DNA of 64,000 bases from Ga0074139 sp964515195 (lineage in GTDB: Bacteria; Bdellovibrionota; Bdellovibrionia; Bdellovibrionales; Bdellovibrionaceae), in the NCBI GenBank assembly GCA_964515195.1, contig CAZETK010000009.1, forward strand, positions 1 to 64,000, read 5' to 3'. Shown one piece after another: positions 15,967 to 25,653 of the stretch (the first letter of the stretch is position 1; each line of letters starts with the position of its first letter). Below the pieces are notes generated by a model that saw nothing but the letters and a program-made list of their open reading frames with translations, was not told the DNA's origin and did not search any database. The translations under genes were made by a program, and so were the position numbers.

Positions 15967-18152
15967 CCTTTGAAAAGGCGATGACATTGGGGAATTGGCG
16001 GAAGTGGCAAGTCATCAACTTTTTTGTATGTTAAAACCTTTTGCAGTTGTACAGTGTTGATATTGAGGGAATCCGTCACAGTGCGAATGACATCCAAACC
16101 TCGAAGCCCATCAATCCACGTGCGTGCATTTTCAACAGCGAGTATCTTGGGAATATGTCTTTGAGGCAGTTCGTCGGAATCGGGAAGATTAAGAGGAATT
16201 TTATAAATCATCTCTTTGGCAAAATTCTGATCCAAATCTATTTCAACGATAAGTGTATTGATGTTTAACTCTTGCCTCATATCATGTGCCTGAATTGTGA
16301 TCCAGTTGGTTTTAGGTTGAGTCACTAAAGGACCGACGCTGGCCTGAGCCTGGTTGGTGCCAGGAAATAAGTCTGTAAACAGCTGGTACTGCATTTCGAG
16401 ATGCTGAAGGATTGAAAGACTTCTCAATTTTTCATTGGCTTGAAAAATAAATCGAACATGGGAGCCTGTCAATGAATCGGACACGGTCCTTTCGGCCGTC
16501 AGAGGCATCCACTTTTGTCCATTCCAAACCTGAATCGACTTCAAGATGGTTTGGGATTTTTTTACTTCTCCTATGAGCTCAACTTCTTCAATTGAAGGAA
16601 GGAATGTGCGGACTCGCAAATCACTATTAGAATGAGCTAAATTTTTTTCACGACTTGTAAACTCTAATCCCACAATTCGAAGCATTCCCTGATTTGCCTT
16701 TTTAATATTTGGAATATGAAATTCAAAAGTCCCAGTATTAGAGTCAAAGCGGCTGGCTTTGACCTCGAATCTTTCACCATTAAATTCGAGAACGACTTCA
16801 GGCCATAACTCTACAGTGTGATTCGGAGTGAAGCTGAATTTTCTGTCTCCTAGAATCTTATAGGTTAGGATAAGATCTTGGTTTTTCCACTGCCCCTTTA
16901 GGCGTTCAACTTGATAAAAAGGGATTTCAAACTTCATGGGCGTGGCGTATTTTTTCAAAATTTTGACATCTTTCGCGCTGTAATCAATTTCCCAGGTGTT
17001 ATTGTAAAAAACCGCATTGTGGGGTGGCGCCTTAAAGCTGCGTTGATACAGTTGAAAAGTCTTTGGGTCATAAGCCCCCTGTTGCCAAAAAGGCAGAACC
17101 ATTTGAAGTTGGTTGAGATTAAATTCAAGGGTGGCTGTGGTGGATCCTGAAGCTCTGATCTCAAAAAAGTTGGATAAGAACCAGTTGAGACGACCCCATT
17201 TATAATGCGCCTCCTCATTAACGGGAACAAAAGGCCGCGATGATTCAGGCCTTAAAAGCATTTCCGTTAAGTCTGTATATCCATAGGGAGTCTCCAGCAG
17301 AACGTAGGTTCCCTGCATATCGAATGCAATGAAGGGGACGAATTGAGGTGGTATGTTAACCCCCCTGAAATGCCCGTATATAATACCTTCTACCCAGTGA
17401 TCGAAGGGGGCGTTTTGAAACTTTAAAACATGAAAAGTAGCTCCGCGAACTTCAATTTTCGAGATCCTAGAATTTACAAAGGCCTCGAGTTTGCCGCCTA
17501 AAGAGTCGAGTGTAGCTTGAATCTGCGAGTCTTCCATATTCACGTGTTTTTGATTTTGTTTGAGTAGCTTGTTGCCGAATTCATGTAGAAGTATCGAAAA
17601 GGCAAGGCCCAGTGTGGGTTTATTGTTTGGGTGGTTGATTTTGTTCAAATTGATATGAATATCATCTTGCATGGTAAAACCTGTGACCGCGTCGCGAGGA
17701 GGCTTTCCGTCTTTCAAATCAAACAGAGAGACATCGTTCGAAAAATTTAATTTAACGTGCGTGTTAGCATCGGCTGCAATGGTAATAGGTTGGTTATCTT
17801 TTGCGACGTAAGCGTAGTATTGGTTTCCGTCGCGCAATTTCTTTTCAACGTGATTTTCCTCGAGCCAGTTGAGGGTGGTAATTTCATTGATCAGTGGAAG
17901 AACCAAATTCAGAAGCATTCGCTCTTGTGTGGTCATGTTTTCCACAAAGACCTTGTCTTGAGTGGCCATCATGATTACAAATCCTAAACTTTTATAGGCT
18001 CTTGTAAAAATCGCCTCACGGGAAACTTCAAAGTTAGACGCCTCGATTTGAGACGCTAAAGCGGGAACAACCAGTAATTGGCCCCAAATCAGTAGAGTCA
18101 AGATCATCCAAAGGTGACACTTTGTTTTATCGCCTGCCCAAAGATACGACAT
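15960..18152 (-). CDS. Large secreted protein with HEFGNK motif
   Basis: A 730-residue exported protein of no family I can name. Residues about 12-34 form a signal peptide ending VPALAS. Around residue 190, 'LGLAFSILLHEFGNK' reads like the zinc-binding helix of a metallopeptidase in which the second His of HExxH is replaced by Asn. This suggests either a degenerate site or a structural helix. The remainder is beta-rich, with repeated short strands that could be Ig-like or carbohydrate-binding domains. GAGGA precedes the ATG. The 3' end overlaps its convergent neighbour by 7 nt. Confidence 0.55.
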   Translation of the reverse strand: MSYLWAGDKTKCHLWMILTLLIWGQLLVVPALASQIEASNFEVSREAIFTRAYKSLGFVIMMATQDKVFVENMTTQERMLLNLVLPLINEITTLNWLEENHVEKKLRDGNQYYAYVAKDNQPITIAADANTHVKLNFSNDVSLFDLKDGKPPRDAVTGFTMQDDIHINLNKINHPNNKPTLGLAFSILLHEFGNKLLKQNQKHVNMEDSQIQATLDSLGGKLEAFVNSRISKIEVRGATFHVLKFQNAPFDHWVEGIIYGHFRGVNIPPQFVPFIAFDMQGTYVLLETPYGYTDLTEMLLRPESSRPFVPVNEEAHYKWGRLNWFLSNFFEIRASGSTTATLEFNLNQLQMVLPFWQQGAYDPKTFQLYQRSFKAPPHNAVFYNNTWEIDYSAKDVKILKKYATPMKFEIPFYQVERLKGQWKNQDLILTYKILGDRKFSFTPNHTVELWPEVVLEFNGERFEVKASRFDSNTGTFEFHIPNIKKANQGMLRIVGLEFTSREKNLAHSNSDLRVRTFLPSIEEVELIGEVKKSQTILKSIQVWNGQKWMPLTAERTVSDSLTGSHVRFIFQANEKLRSLSILQHLEMQYQLFTDLFPGTNQAQASVGPLVTQPKTNWITIQAHDMRQELNINTLIVEIDLDQNFAKEMIYKIPLNLPDSDELPQRHIPKILAVENARTWIDGLRGLDVIRTVTDSLNINTVQLQKVLTYKKVDDLPLPPIPQCHRLFKGQ

Positions 18153-18299
18153 TTCTCATTCCTCATAATGGAACTTAGGTTTCTGTTAAGTTCTTGCATA
18201 AGGAATTGCAAGTAGGGGGCCGGTGCTGGAGGCTATCATCCCTCTGATCTTGGGCAGACTTTGGCTATTCGTAATTGGATTATCAGTATCCGCACTTAG

Positions 18300-19082
18300 T
18301 CAGCGGCCCAAGAAGATTTTTAAAAAGTGACGATGAAGAGCCTTGTCTTGATAAGGGTCTTCAGAACTCTGAAGATCCTCTGACGTATAGCCTGAGCCTA
18401 CCTCTTCCACTTGACATTGATGCCGATCAATCGTGACGGCTAAGTAAATTCGCCAAGTCCTGTAAGACAGCACGGCCTGGTTGTCTGATAAATACTTCAA
18501 GCGTTTTCGGCTCTCTTGAAGTAAAGAAGTGCCCAGTTGCGCCTCCAGGACATCGTAAATTTCGGATAAGCCATTTCTAAACAGCCACCGCACTTGCTCG
18601 TCGGCGCGAGGGGATAGGGTATACGTCCAAGACTTAATATTTTGGATCCATCCTATTTGTGGATTTTCGGCCTGGTCGCTATCAGGAACGTAGGGTTTCA
18701 GATCCAATATGGGAGTCTGATTTAGCAAATCAACTCCGGCTACGTACAACCGATGGCTTTCGATCTTTTGAATGCGGGCTAGGGTCATCCCGATTTTGCT
18801 GGGGCGGTAAGGAGATCGGGTCGCATAGACTCCCACAAGTCGATCGGGAGCTCTCGGAGGTCGAACCAAGGGTTTAGCATCAGCGCGGGCCTCGTGAAAG
18901 TAGTAAAGAACCCAGACATGACTCATCCTTTCTAGCCCCGTAAGGCCCAGGCTATGGTCAAATCCTTTTTCGAATTGAATAAAGCCTTCCTGATCAGACA
19001 AGTGGCCTTGGCGCGGAATGGACGCCTTTGAAAAGCGCGGCCCGTGAAAGAAGCCTATGGGTTGAATTGAGATTTCAGCCAT
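18300..19082 (-). CDS. trmO: tRNA (t6A37) N6-methyltransferase TrmO-like
   Basis: A 260-residue TrmO/TsaA (YaeB) family protein that would methylate threonylcarbamoyladenosine at tRNA position 37 using SAM. The start 'IQPIGFFHGPRFSKASIPRQ', then 'GLERMSHVWVLYYFH' and 'RPPRAPDRLVGVYATRSPYR' are family hallmarks. 'IPILDLKPYVP'-type text (here TPILDLKPYVP) closes the core. The C-terminal 100 residues match the extra domain of longer members. I chose the ATG at 19082 because GGAG lies 6 nt upstream; an ATG at 19094 is possible. It overlaps the upstream methyltransferase gene by 28 nt, so the two tRNA/rRNA modifiers are coupled. Confidence 0.85.
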   Translation of the reverse strand: MAEISIQPIGFFHGPRFSKASIPRQGHLSDQEGFIQFEKGFDHSLGLTGLERMSHVWVLYYFHEARADAKPLVRPPRAPDRLVGVYATRSPYRPSKIGMTLARIQKIESHRLYVAGVDLLNQTPILDLKPYVPDSDQAENPQIGWIQNIKSWTYTLSPRADEQVRWLFRNGLSEIYDVLEAQLGTSLLQESRKRLKYLSDNQAVLSYRTWRIYLAVTIDRHQCQVEEVGSGYTSEDLQSSEDPYQDKALHRHFLKIFLGR

Positions 19083-19825
19083 TGACGTCTCCATTCGAAT
19101 GCACCAATAGCCGCACTTTGAGCCACATTCAAAGAGTTCTTTTTTCCTAACATAGAAATCTCGCGGATTTCGTGACAAAGCTCTAAGCGATCTCTTTCGA
19201 TCCCAAAGCGCTCATTTCCAAAAATAAAGATTGTCGGTTTTTGAGGAAAGGACTTTTCACAAGGGATCGCTCTATCCGAGGTTTCCCAGGCTACAATATG
19301 ATGAGTGTCGTGGTGTCGTTGCAAAAAAAATCTAATATCAGGGACCCACTCCCACGGAAGCGATTCTTCAGATCCCAAAGACGTCTTTTGAACAGAAAGT
19401 TGATTCGGTGTAGGCGTGTAACCTGCCAGAATGATTTTTTCAGCGCCCAATCCATCGGCCAATCGAAAAAAAGCTCCCACATTAAAAGCGGAACGCAGAT
19501 GATCGAGTACAAGAGTTAACGGAAAAAAAGACCGGTCCCTGTTTTGATCCTCTTGGCGAACCAGAAACTCATCGTCGCGAACCGTTCTGTTCAACCATCT
19601 TTCTAAGGGAACAATCAAGTTTTGGAACTGTTGTAGGGGCATGCTTTCTTGAACCAATCGAGATAAACTTGCAAGCTTATCCATGTGAGGCTCTTGCAGT
19701 TCACTCAGTTCCGTCAGAACACGCTTTAAAAATTGAAAATCAGCTGAATTGAGTTTATCGAATTTTTTCTCCAGCTCGCGGCAATGCTTATATAGTTGGA
19801 GAATTTTGCTCCTCGTGCTTTCCAA
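19055..19825 (-). CDS. TrmH/SpoU-type (SPOUT) RNA methyltransferase
   Basis: A protein of about 256 residues. The C-terminal 155 residues are a SPOUT domain: motif 1 'LDHLRSAFNVGAFFRLADG', motif 2 'FIFGNERFGI' and motif 3 'SLNVAQSAAIGAFEWRR'. These bind SAM through a knot and 2'-O-methylate a ribose in tRNA or rRNA; the target is unknown. The N-terminal 100 residues are helical and not recognised. The start appears to be TTG at 19825, because no ATG occurs before residue 48. It lies between metG and trmO in a minus-strand run. Confidence 0.78.
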   Translation of the reverse strand: MESTRSKILQLYKHCRELEKKFDKLNSADFQFLKRVLTELSELQEPHMDKLASLSRLVQESMPLQQFQNLIVPLERWLNRTVRDDEFLVRQEDQNRDRSFFPLTLVLDHLRSAFNVGAFFRLADGLGAEKIILAGYTPTPNQLSVQKTSLGSEESLPWEWVPDIRFFLQRHHDTHHIVAWETSDRAIPCEKSFPQKPTIFIFGNERFGIERDRLELCHEIREISMLGKKNSLNVAQSAAIGAFEWRRQWLKSQFNP

Positions 19826-19854
19826 TCAGGCTCGCTTTCTTTCAAAACAAAAAG

Positions 19855-21918
19855 TTATTTAACCTTGTCTCCGGCATTAGAGCCCGGGTCGGGAGAAAGA
19901 ACAAAAAGATCTGGAGCGCCCGGACCTGCTGCCAAAATCATACCTTCAGAAACGCCAAATTTCATCTTGCGTGGCTTTAAATTGGCGACGACCAATAACT
20001 TGCGGCCCACAAGTCGGGCCGGGTCATAGGCGGCTTTGATACCCGCGATGATTTGGCGGTTACCCAGCTCACCTAAATTGACTTGAATCTTCAACAGTTT
20101 ATCGGCTTCGGGAATGGCTTCAGCGCTGACCACCTCGGCAATGCGAAGGTCCACTTTCATGAAATCCTCAATCGTGATGGTGCCATCGTCGGTGGTGGCC
20201 GCAGACGATGTCTTGGCTGCTTGCTTCTCTTTTTTGATTTGTTCGGCTAACTTTTGGGTCTCGTCCATCATGGCCTTAACTTTCTCGGCTTCCACCCGAG
20301 TCACGAGTGGTTGGAATTGATCAATTTTGTGGTTTTCCAGTATCTTTTGAGCATCGGACCAAACATAAGCAGGTTCCTGAAAAAGCCGTTCCACTTTTTC
20401 AACATAACTAGGAAGAACTGGCTTGAGATAAAGGGCCAAAATTCGAAAAATATTTAAAGTGCTTGTTAAAACACGGGCTGTGCCTTCAGGATCTGTATCG
20501 ACTGTCTTCCAGGGGGCTTTTTCATCAAAGTACCGGTTGGCCTCTTCCGCCAAAGTTCTAACCTCTGTCATGACTTTTGAAAATTCACGATCCTCATACC
20601 ACTGGGCCAGTTTAGAGGCTTGGGCCTGAGCACGTTTGACAAGCTTCAGGCCTTCGGGATCGCATTGAGTCATATACCCATCGGCCTTGCGACCCAGCAT
20701 CTGGGCACCTCGAGAGGCCAGATTCGTGATTTTCCCCACTAGTTCGGCGTTCACGCGCGAGATAAAGTCGTCCAAGTTTAAGTCAAAATCATCGACGCTG
20801 GAGTTCAGTTTTGTCGCATAATAGTAACGGAGATAAGTGGCGGGAAGCTGGCGCAGATAAGAACGCCCGGTAATGAAATTACCTTTCGATTTACTCATCT
20901 TTTCGCCATTGATCATCAGGCGGCCGTGGACATGAACGGCTGTTGGTGTTTGAAAATCAGCTGTTTTCAATAGCGCTGGCCAGAACAAGGTATGAAAGTA
21001 GGTGATGTCTTTTCCAATAAAGTGGTGAATCTCCACTTCTGGATTTTTCCAGTAGTCGTCTAGCTTGAGCCCTTTTTTATCGAAATACTCCTTTGATGAG
21101 GAGATGTAACCCATGGGAGCGTCTACCCAAACATAAAAGTATTTATTATCTTCACCCGGAATTGGAAACCCAAAATAAGGGCCGTCGCGGGTGATGTCCC
21201 AAGGACGAAGCTCGCCCTCGAACCACTCCAGCATTTTTTTGCGGATTTCATCAGAGGTGTGTTCGTCCAGCCAAGCTTTTAAGAATTCCCGGTGGGGTTC
21301 CAATTCAAAAAAGATATGTTCACTGAGCTTTTTAACTGGTGGGGTATCACAAAGGGCACATCGAGCATCCTTCATGTCGGCAGGTGAGTAGGTGGCGCCG
21401 CAGACATCGCACGAATCTCCATGTTGGTCAGGGGATTTGCAGCGAGGACAAGTGCCCTTTACAAAACGATCAGGTAAAAACATTTTATCGTGTTCACAAT
21501 AGAGCTGTTCGATTTTTCGTCGGCTTGTCGCTTTTTTTTCCACCATTTTTTGATAGAAATGTTCACACATCTGACGATTCGTATCGGAATGGGTCGAAGA
21601 ATAGTGAGTGAATTCGATTTCGAAATCGCGGTAGGTTTCTGTATGTTCTTTCCAGATTTCGGCAATTAACTTTTCCGGTGTGGTATTTTTTTCCCGGGCA
21701 TTGATCATGATAGGGGTGCCATGGGTATCATCGGCACAAAAAAAATAGATCTCATGTTTCTGCATTTTCTGAAAACGAAACCAAATATCGGATTGAATGG
21801 CCTCAACCATGTGGCCGATATGGATAGGGCCGTTGGCATAGGGAAGCGCCATGGTCATCAAAATTTTCCGGGATGCCGGAGCTAAATGGGAAGGTCTGGA
21901 TTTTTCATGGGCTGTCAT
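19855..21918 (-). CDS. metG: Methionyl-tRNA synthetase
   Basis: A class I synthetase of about 687 residues that charges tRNA-Met. 'YANGPIHIGHM' is the HIGH signature, 'CPRCKSPDQHGDSCDVCGA' is the zinc knuckle and 'GEKMSKSKGNFI' the KMSKS loop. The C-terminal 110 residues ('MKVDLRIAEVVSAEAIPEAD' onward) are an EMAP/Trbp111 tRNA-binding domain that usually mediates dimerisation. A Lys/Ala linker separates it from the anticodon domain. The longest frame begins at a TTG (21927), but the ATG at 21918 is more likely. A perfect 10-bp inverted repeat lies just upstream. Confidence 0.95.
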   Translation of the reverse strand: MTAHEKSRPSHLAPASRKILMTMALPYANGPIHIGHMVEAIQSDIWFRFQKMQKHEIYFFCADDTHGTPIMINAREKNTTPEKLIAEIWKEHTETYRDFEIEFTHYSSTHSDTNRQMCEHFYQKMVEKKATSRRKIEQLYCEHDKMFLPDRFVKGTCPRCKSPDQHGDSCDVCGATYSPADMKDARCALCDTPPVKKLSEHIFFELEPHREFLKAWLDEHTSDEIRKKMLEWFEGELRPWDITRDGPYFGFPIPGEDNKYFYVWVDAPMGYISSSKEYFDKKGLKLDDYWKNPEVEIHHFIGKDITYFHTLFWPALLKTADFQTPTAVHVHGRLMINGEKMSKSKGNFITGRSYLRQLPATYLRYYYATKLNSSVDDFDLNLDDFISRVNAELVGKITNLASRGAQMLGRKADGYMTQCDPEGLKLVKRAQAQASKLAQWYEDREFSKVMTEVRTLAEEANRYFDEKAPWKTVDTDPEGTARVLTSTLNIFRILALYLKPVLPSYVEKVERLFQEPAYVWSDAQKILENHKIDQFQPLVTRVEAEKVKAMMDETQKLAEQIKKEKQAAKTSSAATTDDGTITIEDFMKVDLRIAEVVSAEAIPEADKLLKIQVNLGELGNRQIIAGIKAAYDPARLVGRKLLVVANLKPRKMKFGVSEGMILAAGPGAPDLFVLSPDPGSNAGDKVK

Positions 21919-21932
21919 ATGGATCAAGCTTA

Positions 21933-21960
21933 TTTTCGTGACTTCAAAATGTCACGAAAA
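21933..21960 (-). terminator. Perfect 10-bp inverted repeat between mreB and metG
   Basis: On the plus strand TTTTCGTGAC (21933-21942) and GTCACGAAAA (21951-21960) enclose an 8-nt loop. It sits after mreB and 15-42 nt before the metG ATG. There is no good T-tract on the transcribed side, so it may be a weak terminator or a metG leader or operator element. Confidence 0.45.
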
Positions 21961-21990
21961 GCCAATTTCATCCCAAATTTTCGCTTGGCA

Positions 21991-23034
21991 TTACACTTCC
22001 AATTGAATCTTCATCAGCAGTTCGGGGTCTTCTAAAACTTGGGCTCCGCCCATGGCAATAACAGTCAAGGGACTGGGGGCAACACGGACCGGAATTCGCA
22101 CTTCATTTTGAATCCGGATATCAAAGTCACGAATTAAAGCGCCGCCACCGGCCAGCATCAAGCCTCGCTCAATAAGATCCGACACAAGCTCGGGTGGGGT
22201 GTTTTCAAGAGCTCTGTGAATGGCATTTATGATACCTTCCAAGCAATCATTGATCGCCTTGCCCACATCTTCTGACGAGACCTCCATGGTTTTGGTCAGG
22301 CCCGTATGGAAATCACGACCTTGAACATTGGTGGTGCGAATATTCTTGCGAGGGACTGCTGTTCCAAAATAAATCTTTAAATCTTCAGCAGCAGCCTCTG
22401 ACAAGACCAGCCCCTTTTGCTTTTTAAAATAAGCAATGACATTTTCATCCATTTTGTGACCACCGATTTTGACGGCTTCACAGTAGACGATGTCCGAGAG
22501 CGCAATGACCGCAATTTCGGTGGTACCTCCACCAATGTCCACAATCATGCTACCTCGTGCGGACTTGATGGGAAGTTCAGCTCCGATTGCAGCGGCTAAA
22601 GGCTCGTCAATTAAAAAAACTTCTCGGGAGCCAGCCGATTGACAGGCTTCAATTACGGCTTTTTTCTCAACCTCTGTCACACCATAAGGCAATGATACAA
22701 CTACGCGGGGGCGGTTATAGGCCTTTCGCACCAAGGGTTTGTTCAAGAAGTATCTTAACATTTCTTGAGCAAAATCAAAATCCGCAATGACACCATCTCG
22801 TACAGGTTTTAGAACAAAAGTATTACCAGGCGTTTTGGATAAAACATCACGCACTTCAGCGCCAATGGCTAAGATGCGGCGTTTTCCTGGTGAGGTTTCC
22901 GAATAAGCCACAAGGGATGGTTCATTGACAATAATGCCGTGGCCCCGGGCTGCAATCAGTGTGTTCGCGGTTCCCAGATCTACATAGATATCGGCCGCTG
23001 TTCCCGAATCACTTCTTAACCAGTTGAAGAGCAT
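21991..23034 (-). CDS. mreB: Rod-shape-determining actin homologue MreB
   Basis: A 347-residue bacterial actin that organises cell-wall elongation at the inner membrane. The phosphate-1 loop 'YVDLGTANTLIAARG', 'NEPSLVAY' and the phosphate-2 loop 'MIVDIGGGTTEIAVIAL' are all present. The adenosine motif 'LMLAGGGALIRDFD' is near the C-terminus. GGAGGAACAG precedes the ATG. No mreC/mreD follows; it is a stand-alone copy upstream of metG. Bdellovibrio carries two mreB genes, so this solitary gene may be one of two, which is inference. Confidence 0.95.
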   Translation of the reverse strand: MLFNWLRSDSGTAADIYVDLGTANTLIAARGHGIIVNEPSLVAYSETSPGKRRILAIGAEVRDVLSKTPGNTFVLKPVRDGVIADFDFAQEMLRYFLNKPLVRKAYNRPRVVVSLPYGVTEVEKKAVIEACQSAGSREVFLIDEPLAAAIGAELPIKSARGSMIVDIGGGTTEIAVIALSDIVYCEAVKIGGHKMDENVIAYFKKQKGLVLSEAAAEDLKIYFGTAVPRKNIRTTNVQGRDFHTGLTKTMEVSSEDVGKAINDCLEGIINAIHRALENTPPELVSDLIERGLMLAGGGALIRDFDIRIQNEVRIPVRVAPSPLTVIAMGGAQVLEDPELLMKIQLEV

Positions 23035-23079
23035 CCTGTTCCTCCGAACCTCAATCCATTGAAGGTCCCATTAGCGTTC

Positions 23080-23700
23080 TTAGAATCCTGTTTTTGAGTC
23101 AAAAGGGATAGCCACAAAAAATGAAATACTGCTGGTGCTATCCTGAAGAGAAAAGGCCACCTCTGCCGTGAAGTTCACATTCTCCAGTTGGTGAGTTTTC
23201 CATTCAGTCCCGATAAAAAATTGATGTCCATTTTCAGAATCACCGTCCACTGAATAAAAACTCAATCCGTAACCAGCATAAGGGATCAGCAGGCCGTAGT
23301 CTTCAGTTTGAAACCTTTTGCTCATGAGGGGGGCAATATGAAGAGTATTGATGTTGTTCGAGCCCTCTCGCCCATACCACAGACTTGCCTTAATCCCCAT
23401 GGCGGGCTGGCGGTCATAGTCGGGAAAGGGAATGTATTTGATGCTAGCAGAAGAGTAAAAATCCAGCTCGCCAGTGCCCAATAAAAAGCGCGATGACATA
23501 GAGTCAGTCCAAACAGCGTCCAAAAAGACAGCGCCATTGATGCCTGAGTCGTTGTTAGTGACAATCTGAGGGGCAACGCCGACTTGAAAGTCCTTTTGCG
23601 GAAGCACTTCTCCCGATTCACCCAAAGTCAGATAGCCTGCCGAAGCGATGTTCAGGATCATGGTCAATATCATAAACGTGAGAATTTTCGTTGGTTTCAT
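23080..23700 (-). CDS. Putative outer-membrane beta-barrel protein
   Basis: A 206-residue protein with a signal peptide ('FMILTMILNIASA') and a mature chain of alternating hydrophobic/polar strands ending in Phe ('FFVAIPFDSKTGF'), the pattern of small outer-membrane barrels. The ATG at 23700 is preferred to the TTG at 23736 because the signal peptide starts there. It is 45 nt upstream of mreB on the same strand and divergent from the FecR-like gene, sharing a 45-bp intergenic region. Family not recognised. Confidence 0.6.
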   Translation of the reverse strand: MKPTKILTFMILTMILNIASAGYLTLGESGEVLPQKDFQVGVAPQIVTNNDSGINGAVFLDAVWTDSMSSRFLLGTGELDFYSSASIKYIPFPDYDRQPAMGIKASLWYGREGSNNINTLHIAPLMSKRFQTEDYGLLIPYAGYGLSFYSVDGDSENGHQFFIGTEWKTHQLENVNFTAEVAFSLQDSTSSISFFVAIPFDSKTGF

Positions 23701-23745
23701 AAAAATGATGTTAGGGGAGCGTCGGGACTTTGACAAGCAGGATGG

Positions 23746-24702
23746 ATGGAAATGACAATGAAGGATATGAAGGTGTTTAACCGAAATTTTGTATTGTTAT
23801 TGATTGTGTTGCTTTTTCACATGGCATCAGAGGCCAAGGTTAAGGCTCCGAAGAAAGTCTTAACTCCTCAAATCTTGGAAGTTCAGGGATCTGTGGAGCG
23901 GCAGATTCCGGCCGCCCCCAATCGGCCAGCTACAATTAAGGCCGTTACACCTAAGATGACGATCTCGGATAACCTTCATCTCCGATTGAAGCCTCACTCG
24001 ATGGTTAAAGTAAAACTTGATGAAAAGCGCGTACTGACAGCGTATGGGCCCGGAGAACTGATAATACCCATGATTTCATGGGAAGATCGGCAATTTAGCG
24101 AGATCACCTTGATTCAGGGGATCTTGCGTCTGGAAATTGAGGATCATCCCTTTCCGTTTACTCTTAAAAGCTCCCTTTTTGAACAAATCCCTCCGGTGGG
24201 TGAAACGGTTTTTATTTATGATCCGACTCGGGCATTTGCTGAGGCATGGGTTGTAAAGGGTAAAATGGAATTCGGGGCTCTGAACGCCGATGAGGTGGTG
24301 ATGTTAAAATCAGGGCAAAAAGTGACCTTTCAGGGATATCTCGAGGAAGGGGAAATTGCTTATGACCTTTTACTCGAGGGCCGAAAGATTCCCAAAGGAA
24401 AGCTTTTATCGGTTCAGTTGATCCGCAATGATGAACTTCAAAGCTACACTTCAAAAGGTGAAGCCAAAAAACGCCAGGCACTGGCGGCCCAAAATGCTAA
24501 GATTCAAAAACGTGAGGCCCAGTTTAACGCTTCTATTCTATGCCAAAAACCGAAGGGACGATTCAATGAATGTCTTTGGCGACGGCAAAATGAAGGTTGC
24601 TATCGGCTTCGCTGTGTTGCCGACGGCCAGTGGAAGGATCGGCAAAGAGTGAGCGACTCTGCCTGCAGCGGGAATCCCAAAGTGGCCCCTTGCGACTATT
24701 GA
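23746..24702 (+). CDS. Secreted FecR-domain-like protein with C-terminal Cys-rich segment
   Basis: A 318-residue exported protein with a signal peptide ending MASEA. Residues about 40-200 resemble the FecR periplasmic fold: 'LHLRLKPHSMVKVKLDEKR' reads as the bilayered strand set, followed by 'GPGELIIP' and a 'VKGKMEFG' closing strand. A charged helix leads to a C-terminal segment of about 45 residues with six cysteines (ILCQK, NECLW, GCYRLRC, SACSG, APCDY), probably disulfide-bonded. No sigma-factor gene is adjacent, so classic FecR signalling is unlikely. Function unknown. Confidence 0.5.
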   Translation: MEMTMKDMKVFNRNFVLLLIVLLFHMASEAKVKAPKKVLTPQILEVQGSVERQIPAAPNRPATIKAVTPKMTISDNLHLRLKPHSMVKVKLDEKRVLTAYGPGELIIPMISWEDRQFSEITLIQGILRLEIEDHPFPFTLKSSLFEQIPPVGETVFIYDPTRAFAEAWVVKGKMEFGALNADEVVMLKSGQKVTFQGYLEEGEIAYDLLLEGRKIPKGKLLSVQLIRNDELQSYTSKGEAKKRQALAAQNAKIQKREAQFNASILCQKPKGRFNECLWRRQNEGCYRLRCVADGQWKDRQRVSDSACSGNPKVAPCDY

Positions 24703-24886
24703 CAGCAAGAGGCGCATTTTTCCAAAAAACAAGACTTAATTCGACCCTATTCGCAATGCACTTTCAATTGGCTTATCAACTCTCTTTCAATTAGGGATCT
24801 GTGCACGCATTTGTCGATACTCCGGCATTAACAAGATTAAAATGCCCTTTATGGGACCGCGCGTGACTTACATGGGGGTTTTCGCT

Positions 24887-25585
24887 ATGTCTTCTGAGGT
24901 GATTCACGTTTCGACTGGCGATAAGTTAGGATTTGCAGTTTCTATTCTCTTACACCTTCTGGTGGGTGCGGGGCTTATGGGGGCCTTTGGTGGCAACTCC
25001 TCTAAACCCTTTGGTTTTCAACGGCAGGGTGATCCGACTTGGATTGAAATTGGCATAGCGTCTCAAGGCGCACAGATGAGCTCTCGGCCTTCTCAAAAGA
25101 AGTTAGAAACCCGCGCGCAAGACCGTGAAGATGTAATCGTAAAGTCAAAACCGGATACTCCAGAAGCGCAGATAACCGCCACCCACCAATTGCCAACCCA
25201 AGATAGCTTGGGAGCCGCCCAGTCGGGGCAATTTGGCTTACGTGACGGAACAGTCGCCAAGGGGCCGGTGGGTTCGGCAACGGGGGCGCAAGTTTCAGAG
25301 CGCGATCGCTATCTTTATGAACTCAAGATTCTTTTGGAGGGTCGAAAAACTTACCCTCAGATGGCCCGGCAGCGTGGGGAAAGCGGGCGGGTCATCGTGC
25401 GTTTCCAAGTGCAGCCCGATGGCCAAATCGAAGCTGTCGAGATCGCCGATCCCAGCGAATTTCATCGTTTAAATCAGGCAGCCATAGAGCTGGTCAAGGG
25501 AGTCCGACGGTATAAACCCTTTACAGGGTCCATCGGAGTTCAGACGCTGACATTGGAAGTGCCCATTGAGTATGTGCTGAACTGA
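24887..25585 (+). CDS. TonB-like energy-transducing protein
   Basis: A 232-residue protein with one N-terminal membrane anchor ('LGFAVSILLHLLVGAGLMG'), a polar Pro/Gln/Lys-rich linker, and a C-terminal TonB domain. The latter is seen in 'YPQMARQRGESGRVIVRFQV', 'IADPSEFHRLNQAAIELVKG' and the ending 'TLTLEVPIEYVL'. It would carry proton-motive energy to an outer-membrane receptor. GGGGG 8 nt before the ATG supports 24887; ATGs at 24842 and 24872 would put extra residues before the anchor. No exbB/exbD or receptor gene is adjacent. Confidence 0.82.
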   Translation: MSSEVIHVSTGDKLGFAVSILLHLLVGAGLMGAFGGNSSKPFGFQRQGDPTWIEIGIASQGAQMSSRPSQKKLETRAQDREDVIVKSKPDTPEAQITATHQLPTQDSLGAAQSGQFGLRDGTVAKGPVGSATGAQVSERDRYLYELKILLEGRKTYPQMARQRGESGRVIVRFQVQPDGQIEAVEIADPSEFHRLNQAAIELVKGVRRYKPFTGSIGVQTLTLEVPIEYVLN

Positions 25586-25653
25586 GCTCCGCTCCGCAGC
25601 GACTCTGAGTCGGACCAGCGAATGGCAGGCCCACCTCCTAATCCCGCACTAAT

